Assembly: GCA_947647505.1 (NCBI GenBank)
Contig: CANSKO010000023.1
Coordinates: forward strand, 1-37,900
Length of the DNA: 37,900 nt
Direction of reading: 5' to 3'
From: an uncultured Roseburia sp.
GTDB lineage: Bacteria > Bacillota > Clostridia > Lachnospirales > Lachnospiraceae
Part shown: positions 18,639 to 25,942 of the stretch, piece after piece
Layout: every line of letters begins with the position of its first letter
Numbering within the stretch: the first letter of the stretch is position 1
Translations under genes and position numbers: made by a program
Notes under the pieces: generated by a model
Told to the model about the DNA's origin: nothing
Database searches by the model: none
What the model saw: only the letters and a program-made list of their open reading frames with translations

Positions 18639-19852
18639 AACATCTCCTCTAACGTGCCGCGAATGGCCTGAATAAATGCCTGGCTGTTTAAAACGGTCGG
18701 CTGTTCGATCGAAGTGATCAATGCAAGATCCTTCGTCATTTTTCCTTCTTCAATCGTTTTCACGCAGGCCGCTTCCAGCTTCTCCGCAAATTTCACAAGC
18801 GCAGGGTTCTCATCAAGCTCTCCGCGTTTTTTCAGCGCGCCGCTCCACGCAAAGATCGTAGCGACGGAATTTGTGGACGTCTCTTCCCCGTTCTGGTGCT
18901 TATAATAATGCCGCTGCACGGTGCCATGCGCCGCCTCGTATTCGTAATATCCATCCGGAGAGACAAGCACGGAAGTCATCATGGCAAGCGAGCCAAATGC
19001 AGAAGAAATCATATCGCTCATCACATCGCCGTCATAATTTTTGCACGCCCAGATATAACCGCCCTCCGACTTCATGACGCGCGCCACCGCATCGTCGATC
19101 AGCGTGTAAAAATACGTTATGCCGGCCTGCGCAAACGCGTCTTTGAACTCACGTTCAAAAATCTCCTGAAAAATATCTTTAAACGTATGATCGTATTGCT
19201 TGGAAATCGTGTCTTTCGTCGCAAACCACAAGTCCTGCTTCACATCCAGCGCATACGTAAAGCAGCTGCGCGCAAAGCTTTCTATCGAGCCTTCCAGATT
19301 GTGCTGCCCCTGTAAGACGCCGGCTCCCGAAAACGCATGAATCTGCTCTCTTCTTTCGCTTCCATCTTCCGCCGTAAAAACAAGCTCCGCTTTTCCCGCG
19401 CCGGGAACCTTCATCTCGACCGCCTTATATACGTCGCCATACGCATGCCTTGCAATCGTAATCGGCTTTTTCCAGTTTTTCACGCATGGCTCAATGCCCT
19501 TCACCAGAATCGGCGCGCGGAAAACCGTTCCGTCCAGCATCGCGCGGATCGTCCCGTTGGGGCTTTTCCACATCTCTTTTAACTGATATTCGTCCATACG
19601 CGCCGCATTTGGCGTAATCGTCGCGCATTTTACGGCCACGCCGTACTTTTTCGTCGCATTTGCAGAATCCACTGTAACCTGATCGTTCGTCGCATTTCGA
19701 TGCGCAAGCCCCAGATCGTAATATTCCGTCTTCAGATCCACAAACGGCTCTAACAGCTCTTCCTTAATCATCGACCATAAAATACGGGTCATTTCGTCCC
19801 CGTCCATCTCTACAAGCGGCGTTTTCATTTGAATTTTATCCATAAATTTCAT
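18635..19852 (-). CDS. icd: NADP-dependent isocitrate dehydrogenase (eukaryote-like type)
   Basis: The 405-residue enzyme converts isocitrate to 2-oxoglutarate with NADPH formation, supplying glutamate synthesis. The start [20 protein letters not shown] and the motif [18 protein letters not shown], together with [12 protein letters not shown], place it in the homodimeric, eukaryote-like IDH group rather than the E. coli Icd group. The first ATG at 19852 has GAGGATG upstream; a second (MDKIQM) follows three codons later. It heads the icd-ABC-F-nnr-alr-ndoA series and has a strong promoter at 19884-19911. Confidence 0.96.
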   Translation of the reverse strand: MKFMDKIQMKTPLVEMDGDEMTRILWSMIKEELLEPFVDLKTEYYDLGLAHRNATNDQVTVDSANATKKYGVAVKCATITPNAARMDEYQLKEMWKSPNGTIRAMLDGTVFRAPILVKGIEPCVKNWKKPITIARHAYGDVYKAVEMKVPGAGKAELVFTAEDGSERREQIHAFSGAGVLQGQHNLEGSIESFARSCFTYALDVKQDLWFATKDTISKQYDHTFKDIFQEIFEREFKDAFAQAGITYFYTLIDDAVARVMKSEGGYIWACKNYDGDVMSDMISSAFGSLAMMTSVLVSPDGYYEYEAAHGTVQRHYYKHQNGEETSTNSVATIFAWSGALKKRGELDENPALVKFAEKLEAACVKTIEEGKMTKDLALITSIEQPTVLNSQAFIQAIRGTLEEML

Positions 19853-19883
19853 CCTCCCTGCACTTCCTTTTCTGCCTTATTTT

Positions 19884-19911
19884 ATAATACCAGTCCTCAC
19901 AGGGCTGTCAA
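19884..19911 (-). promoter_or_regulatory. Promoter of the icd operon, extended -10 type
   Basis: Minus-strand perfect TTGACA (19906-19911), 16-bp spacer, TATTAT (19884-19889) preceded by TGG as an extended -10. It lies 32 bp before the icd ATG. Confidence 0.65.
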
Positions 19912-19996
19912 GATTTTTTTTATTTTGTCCACTGGAAACACTGCCAGGCCCTCGACATATGATGAAGTGTAATCAATCAAAAATGGAGGTTTTCAA

Positions 19997-20212
19997 ATGA
20001 GTGATTTAGCAGCAACAAACTGTGGATGCGGAAATGAAGGAGGATGCGGTTCCATTCTCTGGCTCATCGTTTTGCTTTGCATGTGCAACGGCAACGGCGG
20101 CGGCTTCTTTGGCGGCGGCAATTGCGGCGGCGGATGCGAAGGCGGCAACAGCTGCATCTGGATCATCTTATTACTGCTCTGCTGCGGCGGCTGTGGAAAC
20201 AGCTTCTGCTAA
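19997..20212 (+). CDS. Small Gly/Cys-rich hydrophobic protein
   Basis: This 71-residue product alternates cysteine/glycine-rich clusters (NCGCGNEGGCG, FFGGGNCGGGCEGG, CCGGCGNSFC) with two hydrophobic stretches (SILWLIVLLCMC and CIWIILLLLCC). TGGAGG lies 8 nt before the ATG and a strong terminator follows, so the unit is a real single-gene transcript. Similar cysteine-rich, glycine-rich short proteins in spore formers are suspected spore-layer or membrane peptides, but I know no proven function. A weak match to a mother-cell SigK-type promoter (AC at 19938-19939, 16-bp gap, CATATGATG at 19956-19964) fits that idea without proving it. Confidence 0.8.
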   Translation: MSDLAATNCGCGNEGGCGSILWLIVLLCMCNGNGGGFFGGGNCGGGCEGGNSCIWIILLLLCCGGCGNSFC

Positions 20213-20226
20213 GAAGATCCGGAAAA

Positions 20227-20259
20227 GAAGGGAGGAGCTTATTGGCTCCTTCCTTCTTT
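20227..20259 (+). terminator. Rho-independent terminator of the Gly/Cys-rich gene
   Basis: A 12-bp stem (GAAGGGAGGAGC at 20227-20238, GCTCCTTCCTTC at 20245-20256, one G-T pair) with loop TTATTG is followed by TTTACTT. Confidence 0.75.
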
Positions 20260-20335
20260 ACTTCCCCGCATATGGACAAACCGCATGCAAAACGGTATAC
20301 TTGACCTATCAAGCAAAACCAGGGAGATTTCTTAT

Positions 20336-21355
20336 ATGAATGCGAGACAACCATCAAACCGCGCCATCTGCATCACGCTTTTTACACTCCTCTCCTGCAC
20401 CTGTCTTTTGGGCTGTTTTCCTGCGGCGCATCAGCCGCTGCAAAAAACAGGCTTCTATTTTAATACCGTGATTACCGTCACGCTTTCCAAAGGTGGAAGC
20501 GACGCGCTTTTAGAAGAAGCGTTTCACATGGCGGACCGCTACGAAGACATGTTCAGCGCCACGATCGCATCCAGTGACATCTCCCGCATCAATCAGGCGC
20601 GCGGAAAATCCGTTTCCGTCAGTGAAGAGACGATCGCGCTTTTGGAAAAGGGCCTGCAATACTGCGCGCTTTCAGACGGCGGCTTTGACATCACCATAGG
20701 AAAGCTCTCTTCTCTCTGGAATTTTTCGGAAAACGAAGGCGTCGTTCCAGATGCGGCCGCGATTGCAGAAGCCGCTTCGACGGTGGATTACCGCGCCGTC
20801 GTCATCTCGGGCCATGAAGTGCGGCTGCAAAACCCGGATGCGGCCATTGATATCGGAGGAATTGCCAAAGGATATATTGCAGATCAGATGAAAGCGTACC
20901 TGATGGAACACGGCGTGACGGAGGGCACAATCAATCTGGGCGGAAACGTGCTTTGCCTGGCGCCAAAGGCAGACGGCTCGTTGTATCGCATCGGCATACA
21001 AAAGCCTTTTGACGCAAGACAGGCGACGGCGGCAGTCGTGGAGGTCGAGGAAAAGACGGTCGTCTCTTCCGGCGTTTATGAGCGGTTTTTCTATGCGGAC
21101 GATACGCTGTATCACCATATTTTAGATCCGTCCACCGGCTATCCCTTTGAAAATAACCTGCTGAGCGTTACCGTCATCTGTGAAAGCTCGGCGGACGGCG
21201 ACGGATTGAGCACGGCGTGCTTTTCGCTTGGCCTTGCGGATGGAATGGAGCTGATCGAACGCCTTCCCGATACGGAAGCCATTTTTATCACAGACGACTA
21301 CGCGCTGCACTGCTCTTCCGGCATTGGCGATACGATTCCACTGGAAGAACAATAA
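20336..21355 (+). CDS. apbE: FAD:protein FMN transferase, ApbE family lipoprotein
   Basis: The 339-residue protein attaches FMN to Ser/Thr of target proteins such as Rnf/Nqr subunits or extracellular electron-transfer proteins. A signal segment ends in a lipobox (LLGC, Cys27), so it is anchored outside the membrane. Family motifs are DIGGIAKGYIADQMKAYL, INLGGNVLCLAP, HILDPSTGYP and the metal-site region DGLSTACFSLG. I chose the ATG at 20336 because GGGAGA lies 8 nt upstream; the open frame to 20285 lacks one. It stands alone on the plus strand; no flavinylation target is next to it. Confidence 0.93.
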   Translation: MNARQPSNRAICITLFTLLSCTCLLGCFPAAHQPLQKTGFYFNTVITVTLSKGGSDALLEEAFHMADRYEDMFSATIASSDISRINQARGKSVSVSEETIALLEKGLQYCALSDGGFDITIGKLSSLWNFSENEGVVPDAAAIAEAASTVDYRAVVISGHEVRLQNPDAAIDIGGIAKGYIADQMKAYLMEHGVTEGTINLGGNVLCLAPKADGSLYRIGIQKPFDARQATAAVVEVEEKTVVSSGVYERFFYADDTLYHHILDPSTGYPFENNLLSVTVICESSADGDGLSTACFSLGLADGMELIERLPDTEAIFITDDYALHCSSGIGDTIPLEEQ

Positions 21356-21373
21356 AAAAGGGCGTTGCCGCCC
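21354..21373 (-). terminator. Terminator of the leftward adenylation gene
   Basis: A GC-rich stem (GGGCG at 21360-21364, CGCCC at 21369-21373) is followed on the minus strand by TTTTTT and lies 20 nt past the stop at 21394. The T-run overlaps the apbE stop codon region, so the two convergent genes are tightly packed. Confidence 0.7.
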
Positions 21374-21393
21374 ATTGACAGGCGTTTTTCGCC

Positions 21394-22902
21394 TTACCGC
21401 TTCTTTGCCGCCACTTTTTCCTGCAGCAGCGCGCGGTCAATCGTTCCATCTTCGGCCAGCGGCATTTTATGCAGCTGTGCGATATGGTGGGGCATCATAT
21501 AACGCGGCAGCGTCTTCACAAGCTTTGCCGCCAGCCGCCGTTCTGTGATTCTCCCAACGTAATACAAAGCGATCCTTCCCTTTTCTTTTTCAAACATACA
21601 GCAGCACATACGGATTTCTTTTAACGCGCCAACGCAGCGTTCAATTTCCCCGGATTCAATTCGATGCCCCATATGGTGAATCTGATCTCGTGTTCCGGCG
21701 ACCAAAACAAGCTCTCCATACGCATTATACCGCCCAACGTCTCCCGTCCTGTAAATCATTTCCGAATAAGCCGGCTGCATGGGATTTTGCACAAACGCTT
21801 CTGCCGTCTGCTTTGGATTGTTATAATATCCAGGCGCCACAGAAGCGCCGCGAATGCAGATTTCACCTTCTGCCGCCGGCCTGTCTTTTGCATCCAGCAG
21901 CAAAATCTCCGTATTGGGAAACGGCTTTCCAATCGGCATGCTCCCATTGCCTCTTTTTTCCCGCAAAGCCGAAGCGTAACAGCACATGCCCATTCCTTCT
22001 ATTGGTCCATATAAGCTGATAAAAGAAGCCTCCGGCAGCGCTTCTTTCCAGATTTTATACTGTTTGGCCGGAAACGCCTCGCTGATCGACGCAATCGTCT
22101 TTAAGCGCTCCGGCTTTACGGTCTGAAACGTCCCGAATGCGGAAATCATCGTCAGAACAGATACATCCCAGCAAATCGTATTGATTTGACAGGCATTTAA
22201 AAATTCCACCAGCTTTATGGGAAACAAAAGAAGGCCATCCGGAACAAGATACGTCGTTGCGCCGGCCTTTAACGCCGGATAGACGGCATGCAGGCCAGCA
22301 TCCGAGCAAAACGGAATCTGACTTGCAAATATCGTATGCCTGTGAAACGAAAGCAGCTCCGACAGCTGTTCCGTATAATCCAATACCAGACGATGGCACG
22401 CCGCTACGCCTTTTGGCGCGCCGGAAGAATCGGAATGGTAAGAAATGTAAACCAGATCGGCGTCTACCGCCCTTTTTCGTATCTCATGCAGCGCATTGGC
22501 GTCTTCTTTCGTCTGCGCCATCGCATCGTACAGGCAGACCTCTCCCGAAAATGAAACGGCTTTGACCTTTTCCAGAACGCTTTCCTCACAGATCATGCAT
22601 TCCGGCTGACAGTTTTCCAGAATCCGCTCAATTCTGCTCACCGGCATTTCCCTGTCAACGGGCACATAAAAACAGCCTGCCGCAATTACGCCAAGAAAAG
22701 CGGCGATCGTTTTGGGCGTTCGTTCCATAAATACGACGACCGGCTTTCGATACAGCCCCTTTTTGTGTAAAAACGTGCCGACTGCACGGCTCTGTCTGTA
22801 TGCCTGACGAAACGTGCAGACCTCCGTTTCACCGGAAAATGCCACTTTATCCGGTTCCTGTTTTACAATGGCGTCCAGATAAGACAGTACATTTCTGTTC
22901 AT
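21394..22902 (-). CDS. Stand-alone AMP-binding (adenylation-domain) protein, DltA/NRPS-like, with altered catalytic motifs
   Basis: The 502-residue protein has the ANL adenylation fold, which normally activates an amino or other acid as an AMP ester. Recognisable core motifs are GEICIRGASVAPGYY, IYRTGDVGRYNAYGEL and DQIHHMGHRIESGEIE. Two motifs are unusual. The phosphate-loop motif reads YISYHSDSSGAPKG instead of the usual YTSGSTGxPKG, and the C-terminal motif reads AEDGTIDR, with Thr where the catalytic Lys of NGKIDR is expected. No carrier-protein gene is adjacent. I start it at 22902 (MNRNVLSYLD), behind GGAATGGAG; a TTG start at 22995 lies inside the operator. It is transcribed from a promoter covered by palindromes, divergent from an XRE regulator. 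Confidence 0.85.
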   Translation of the reverse strand: MNRNVLSYLDAIVKQEPDKVAFSGETEVCTFRQAYRQSRAVGTFLHKKGLYRKPVVVFMERTPKTIAAFLGVIAAGCFYVPVDREMPVSRIERILENCQPECMICEESVLEKVKAVSFSGEVCLYDAMAQTKEDANALHEIRKRAVDADLVYISYHSDSSGAPKGVAACHRLVLDYTEQLSELLSFHRHTIFASQIPFCSDAGLHAVYPALKAGATTYLVPDGLLLFPIKLVEFLNACQINTICWDVSVLTMISAFGTFQTVKPERLKTIASISEAFPAKQYKIWKEALPEASFISLYGPIEGMGMCCYASALREKRGNGSMPIGKPFPNTEILLLDAKDRPAAEGEICIRGASVAPGYYNNPKQTAEAFVQNPMQPAYSEMIYRTGDVGRYNAYGELVLVAGTRDQIHHMGHRIESGEIERCVGALKEIRMCCCMFEKEKGRIALYYVGRITERRLAAKLVKTLPRYMMPHHIAQLHKMPLAEDGTIDRALLQEKVAAKKR

Positions 22903-22983
22903 GCTCCATTCCCGTTCTTTCTTATTTGCTTTTGTAGGATTCCCCTGCGCGTACCGTTCCCGGAATATTTTTTTGAGAAATTC

Positions 22984-23007
22984 ATATGCTACCAAATGGT
23001 AGCATAT
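22984..23007. promoter_or_regulatory. Palindromic operator (site 1)
   Basis: A near-perfect palindrome with 10-bp arms (ATATGCTACC and GGTAGCATAT) around a 4-nt centre AAAT. It lies at and just downstream of the predicted transcription start of the adenylation gene, where a bound repressor would block transcription. Confidence 0.7.
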
Positions 23008-23015
23008 TCAAATGC

Positions 23016-23044
23016 ATGATACCACCATTTGATAGCATTGTCAA
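23016..23044 (-). promoter_or_regulatory. Promoter of the adenylation gene with embedded operator (site 2)
   Basis: Minus-strand perfect -35 TTGACA (23039-23044), 17-bp spacer and -10 TATCAT (23016-23021). The spacer and -10 (23016-23038) form a second, imperfect copy of the site 1 palindrome: ATGCTATCAAATGGT on the minus strand differs from the site 1 half by one base. Confidence 0.75.
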
Positions 23045-23088
23045 GAAAAGGCGCCGACAAAACAGCCAGCATAAAATTGGAGGATGTT

Positions 23089-23292
23089 ATGTATTTTCAG
23101 AGAATTGCAGATTTGCGCCAGGATCATGATCTAACGCAGCAGGACGTGGCGGATATCTTAAACTGCAAGCGGGAAGTCTACCGCAGATATGAAAAGGGCA
23201 TACGGGAAATTCCTGTTTCCTATGCGATTACGCTTGCAAATTATTATAACGTTTCTCTGGATTATCTTCTGGGATTATCCGATAAAAAATAA
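23089..23292 (+). CDS. XRE-family helix-turn-helix regulator
   Basis: The 67-residue protein is one Cro/C1-type HTH domain: RIADLRQDHDLTQQDVADIL, then CKREVYRRYEKGIREIPVS and LANYYNVSLDYLLGLSDKK. I use the ATG at 23089, with GGAGG 5 nt upstream, rather than the frame start at 23029, which lies in the promoter. It is divergent from the adenylation gene and its start is about 80 bp from the two operator copies, so it is the obvious candidate to bind them. It is 22 bp upstream of the M15 peptidase gene and probably co-transcribed with it. Confidence 0.92.
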   Translation: MYFQRIADLRQDHDLTQQDVADILNCKREVYRRYEKGIREIPVSYAITLANYYNVSLDYLLGLSDKK

Positions 23293-23314
23293 AACAGGCG
23301 TAAAAGGAGGCATT

Positions 23315-24250
23315 ATGAAACGAAAACAAAGACGACTGCTTCGACTTTCTGTTTCGCTGGCGACCGGCGGCGCCGCTTTTTGCATTCTGCTGTCCGTTCT
23401 GATGGAACCGGATATTCCGGAAGCAAACCGGAGCGAAACAGAAACGGCAGAACACACCCTTTTCAACAGAGCGGAAACAGAAGAAGCTGCCGCGCAGCAT
23501 GCAGCAGAAACGGAAACGCGCGCAAACGAGCCCCATACGGAAACGATTTCCGGAAAACAAAATCTGCATACGGAACGGGAACGCATCTTAAATCTTGCCG
23601 CAGGAGAACTGGCTGCGATCGGAAAGCTTACGGCGGAACAAATTCCGGACCTGTTTTTTGCATGTGAAATTGACGATACGATTTTTGCACGCATCAACGG
23701 AGCCTCCTATACAGAAAACGATGCGATTTCCCTTTCGGAGCTTTCGTATCTGAAACTGCTGTATTATGGATTTGACGGAAATACCTACGTTGGTGAAATG
23801 ATTGTAAATAAAAAAATCGAAAACGATGTGCTTTCGATTTTTCAGACACTGTATGAAAACAACTACCCGATTGAACGTATGACGCTTATCGACGCTTACG
23901 GCGCAAGCGATGCTTTGTCTATGGAAGACAACAATACTTCCGCGTTCAATTACCGCACGATTTCCGGCAGCAGCAAGCTTTCCAATCACAGCTACGGCAT
24001 GGCAATCGACTTAAATCCAAAATACAACCCCTACGTCAAAACGGCCTCTGACGGATCGCTCGTATGCCAGCCTGAAAGCGGAAGGGAATACGCAGACCGC
24101 TCCGCCGATTTTGCATACAAAATCGACGAAAACGATCTGGCCTTTCGCCTGTTTACACAGGCCGGCTTTGACTGGGGCGGAAACTGGAACAGCGTCAGGG
24201 ATTATCAGCATTTTGAAAAGAAGCCAGAAGATCCAGCAGCGTCTCACTAA
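23315..24250 (+). CDS. M15-family zinc peptidase (VanY/D,D-carboxypeptidase-like), membrane-anchored
   Basis: The 311-residue protein has an N-terminal membrane anchor (about residues 10-28), a Glu/Thr/Ala-rich linker (about 35-90) and a C-terminal M15 peptidase domain that would cut peptidoglycan stem peptides or cross-bridges outside the cell. The zinc ligands are visible: His225 and Asp232 in SNHSYGMAIDLNP, and His299 in DYQHFEK. AAAGGAGG precedes the ATG at 23315. It follows the XRE gene by 22 bp. Its last 56 bp overlap the convergent gene at 24195. The exact bond cut cannot be told from sequence. Confidence 0.9.
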   Translation: MKRKQRRLLRLSVSLATGGAAFCILLSVLMEPDIPEANRSETETAEHTLFNRAETEEAAAQHAAETETRANEPHTETISGKQNLHTERERILNLAAGELAAIGKLTAEQIPDLFFACEIDDTIFARINGASYTENDAISLSELSYLKLLYYGFDGNTYVGEMIVNKKIENDVLSIFQTLYENNYPIERMTLIDAYGASDALSMEDNNTSAFNYRTISGSSKLSNHSYGMAIDLNPKYNPYVKTASDGSLVCQPESGREYADRSADFAYKIDENDLAFRLFTQAGFDWGGNWNSVRDYQHFEKKPEDPAASH

Positions 24251-24971
24251 TGCGCTGATCCGTACACTCTGAAAGCTTTGCATTCCAATCCTGATTGGTA
24301 TACAAAAATTCGATCAGATTGCAGGCGTCAAAGATTCCTTCTGCCCTTCCTTCCTGATACAGATTCGGATTCCCTACGGCCATCCCCTGCTTTTCGCAAT
24401 GTGAAAGCAGCGCAAACAGCTCCATCTCCGTCGCACGGCCTTTATCAATGGCGTTGACGTCCACATAATAACGCTGCTCTCCTTCCGACGTCTTAAGACA
24501 AACCTCTACAATCGGACGTTCTGCCGTAGAATGTTCGGCATACCGTGCAAAAAACGGCACGTTTCCTACGGCGCCAAGCCCAAGCACGCCAGACGTCTGT
24601 TCACCCTGGCGATAAGAAACTGCAATCTGCCCGGATTCCGATTCCAGATACACAGATTTGCAGGTAAGGCTGCGCATGGCTTCATATGCTTCCTGCACCT
24701 TTCGATATCCTTCCATATCGCCGGAGTCCCTCTGCTGCGTCTTAAGGTTTTTGACCTCTTCCAGATAATTGTACCGCTGCTCCTCTCCTTCCGGTTCCTT
24801 CAGAAAATCAAACGCCCCCTCCGACACGCTTCCCTGTGCCAGCATTGCATCGGCAAACGTCCGCATTTCTTCGTACGTCGCATTGGAAAAATCGACGGTT
24901 CCTGCCGTTCGCATTCTAAAACCGGCATATCCTGCGCCATGCGCAACGTATTTCATCTGTCCTGTAAACAT
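24195..24971 (-). CDS. Protein of unknown function
   Basis: I do not recognise this 258-residue protein. It is soluble in appearance, with no signal peptide or membrane segment. The N-terminal part has a short Gly-rich stretch (VAHGAGYAGFRMRTAG), followed by charged helices (about 45-110, EEMRTFADAML, EEVKNLKTQQRD). A likely beta-rich middle (VYLESESGQIAVSYRQGEQ, RYYVDVNAIDKG) leads to a helical C-terminus. AAGGAGAG lies just before the ATG at 24971, so I prefer it to the frame start at 25001. The gene is convergent with the M15 peptidase gene and overlaps it by 56 bp. No function is proposed. Confidence 0.75.
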   Translation of the reverse strand: MFTGQMKYVAHGAGYAGFRMRTAGTVDFSNATYEEMRTFADAMLAQGSVSEGAFDFLKEPEGEEQRYNYLEEVKNLKTQQRDSGDMEGYRKVQEAYEAMRSLTCKSVYLESESGQIAVSYRQGEQTSGVLGLGAVGNVPFFARYAEHSTAERPIVEVCLKTSEGEQRYYVDVNAIDKGRATEMELFALLSHCEKQGMAVGNPNLYQEGRAEGIFDACNLIEFLYTNQDWNAKLSECTDQRISETLLDLLASFQNADNP

Positions 24972-25048
24972 ATCTCTCCTTTCCGCAATCCTTCTCTCCA
25001 TCCGGACTGCACGCCCTCCTTTTGGTCCGGGCGCAACATGTTATTGCA

Positions 25049-25098
25049 CAAAAAAAGACATTTTATTTCAAATCATTCCATTGAAACAAAACGTCTTT
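25049..25098 (-). terminator. Strong rho-independent terminator after the small lipoprotein gene
   Basis: An 18-bp stem (25054-25071 with 25081-25098, only two G-T pairs) with a 9-nt loop is followed on the minus strand by seven T. It lies about 80 nt past the stop at 25179. Confidence 0.75.
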
Positions 25099-25178
25099 CC
25101 CTGACACAATATGTATCGGCAAGCCTTATGCGAATCCTGATACCTTTTGCGCTGTTTGCAGGAAAACAATCTTATAAA

Positions 25179-25601
25179 TCAATATCCGCAGTCAGCATGC
25201 TCCCATTCTCCGCCATCCCTTCGAATCAGAATCCAGTTCCAATCCTCATACGTCGAGTCAGGATCAAGGGAACCGTCTCCCCCGGATGCGTCTACATCAA
25301 AAGACGAAACCAGTACGATCGCTTCCTCAGCATCATATTGCTCCGCCCATTCATGAAATACATCCGCATACGTGTCCCCAGGATAATAGAGTTCCGTAAG
25401 CGTACAGCCGGTAAACTCGTTTTTGAAATAATCTTTTACCGTTTCACATGCCGCTTTAATATCGTCATCGGAATATATTTCAGACGGTGTCCAATCCGGA
25501 ATTTGAACGTGATCAATATTGCCCCCGATGTCTTTCTCTCCACAGCCGGCAATATTTAATATCATTATCAAAGTTATAAGAATAAGCGCTTTCTTTGTCA
25601 T
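25179..25601 (-). CDS. Small lipoprotein of unknown function
   Basis: The 140-residue protein starts with a lipoprotein signal (MTKKALILITLIMILNIAGC, acylated Cys20), so the rest should face outward on the membrane. The mature part is acidic, with Asp-rich stretches (EIYSDDDIKAAC, DVDASGGDGSLDPDST) and a C-terminal EHADCGY. The gene has its own promoter (25662-25690), a GGGAGATG ribosome site and a strong terminator. I do not recognise a named family. Confidence 0.85.
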   Translation of the reverse strand: MTKKALILITLIMILNIAGCGEKDIGGNIDHVQIPDWTPSEIYSDDDIKAACETVKDYFKNEFTGCTLTELYYPGDTYADVFHEWAEQYDAEEAIVLVSSFDVDASGGDGSLDPDSTYEDWNWILIRRDGGEWEHADCGY

Positions 25602-25661
25602 TTTGTTTCATCTCCCTGCGAATAAACCGGATTGTCATCGTTCATACCTTCTGACAGTTGT

Positions 25662-25690
25662 ATTATATCCTATTTACGGGATGCATTCAA
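25662..25690 (-). promoter_or_regulatory. Promoter of the small lipoprotein gene
   Basis: Minus-strand perfect -10 TATAAT (25662-25667), 17-bp spacer and TTGAAT (25685-25690). The leader is about 50 nt. Confidence 0.65.
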
Positions 25691-25942
25691 CCTGTTTTCA
25701 CCCTTCATCCTATAACAGTCCATATAAGATGAACGCGTTCCCTTCCATCGCATTGAAATTACAGGCGTACATTTCTTTGCAGGCAAAACAGTGAAAAACA
25801 CGCTGTAGCGTAACAATCTGTTCTGCCTCTCTGGGATAAAGATCGTTTTTTCCTTTCGTATGAATCGCGCTATCCCTGTTGCCACGCATAGTCTATGAAT
25901 ATACTTTTTAATGTTTAAGGGGCGCTCTATAAACACATTCTG
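25691..25942. other. Intergenic boundary between GC-rich backbone and AT-rich island
   Basis: No credible gene is seen. An 88-codon open frame on the minus strand (25670-25936) lacks a ribosome site, runs through the lipoprotein promoter and resembles no family I know; it may be a remnant. Composition changes sharply to AT-rich on the right side, making this a candidate island edge. Confidence 0.45.

Noticed and set aside
25670..25936. 88-codon frame on the minus strand at the island edge
   Set aside because: No ribosome site, it crosses the lipoprotein promoter and has no recognisable domain. It may be a remnant, so it is only mentioned in the intergenic entry.
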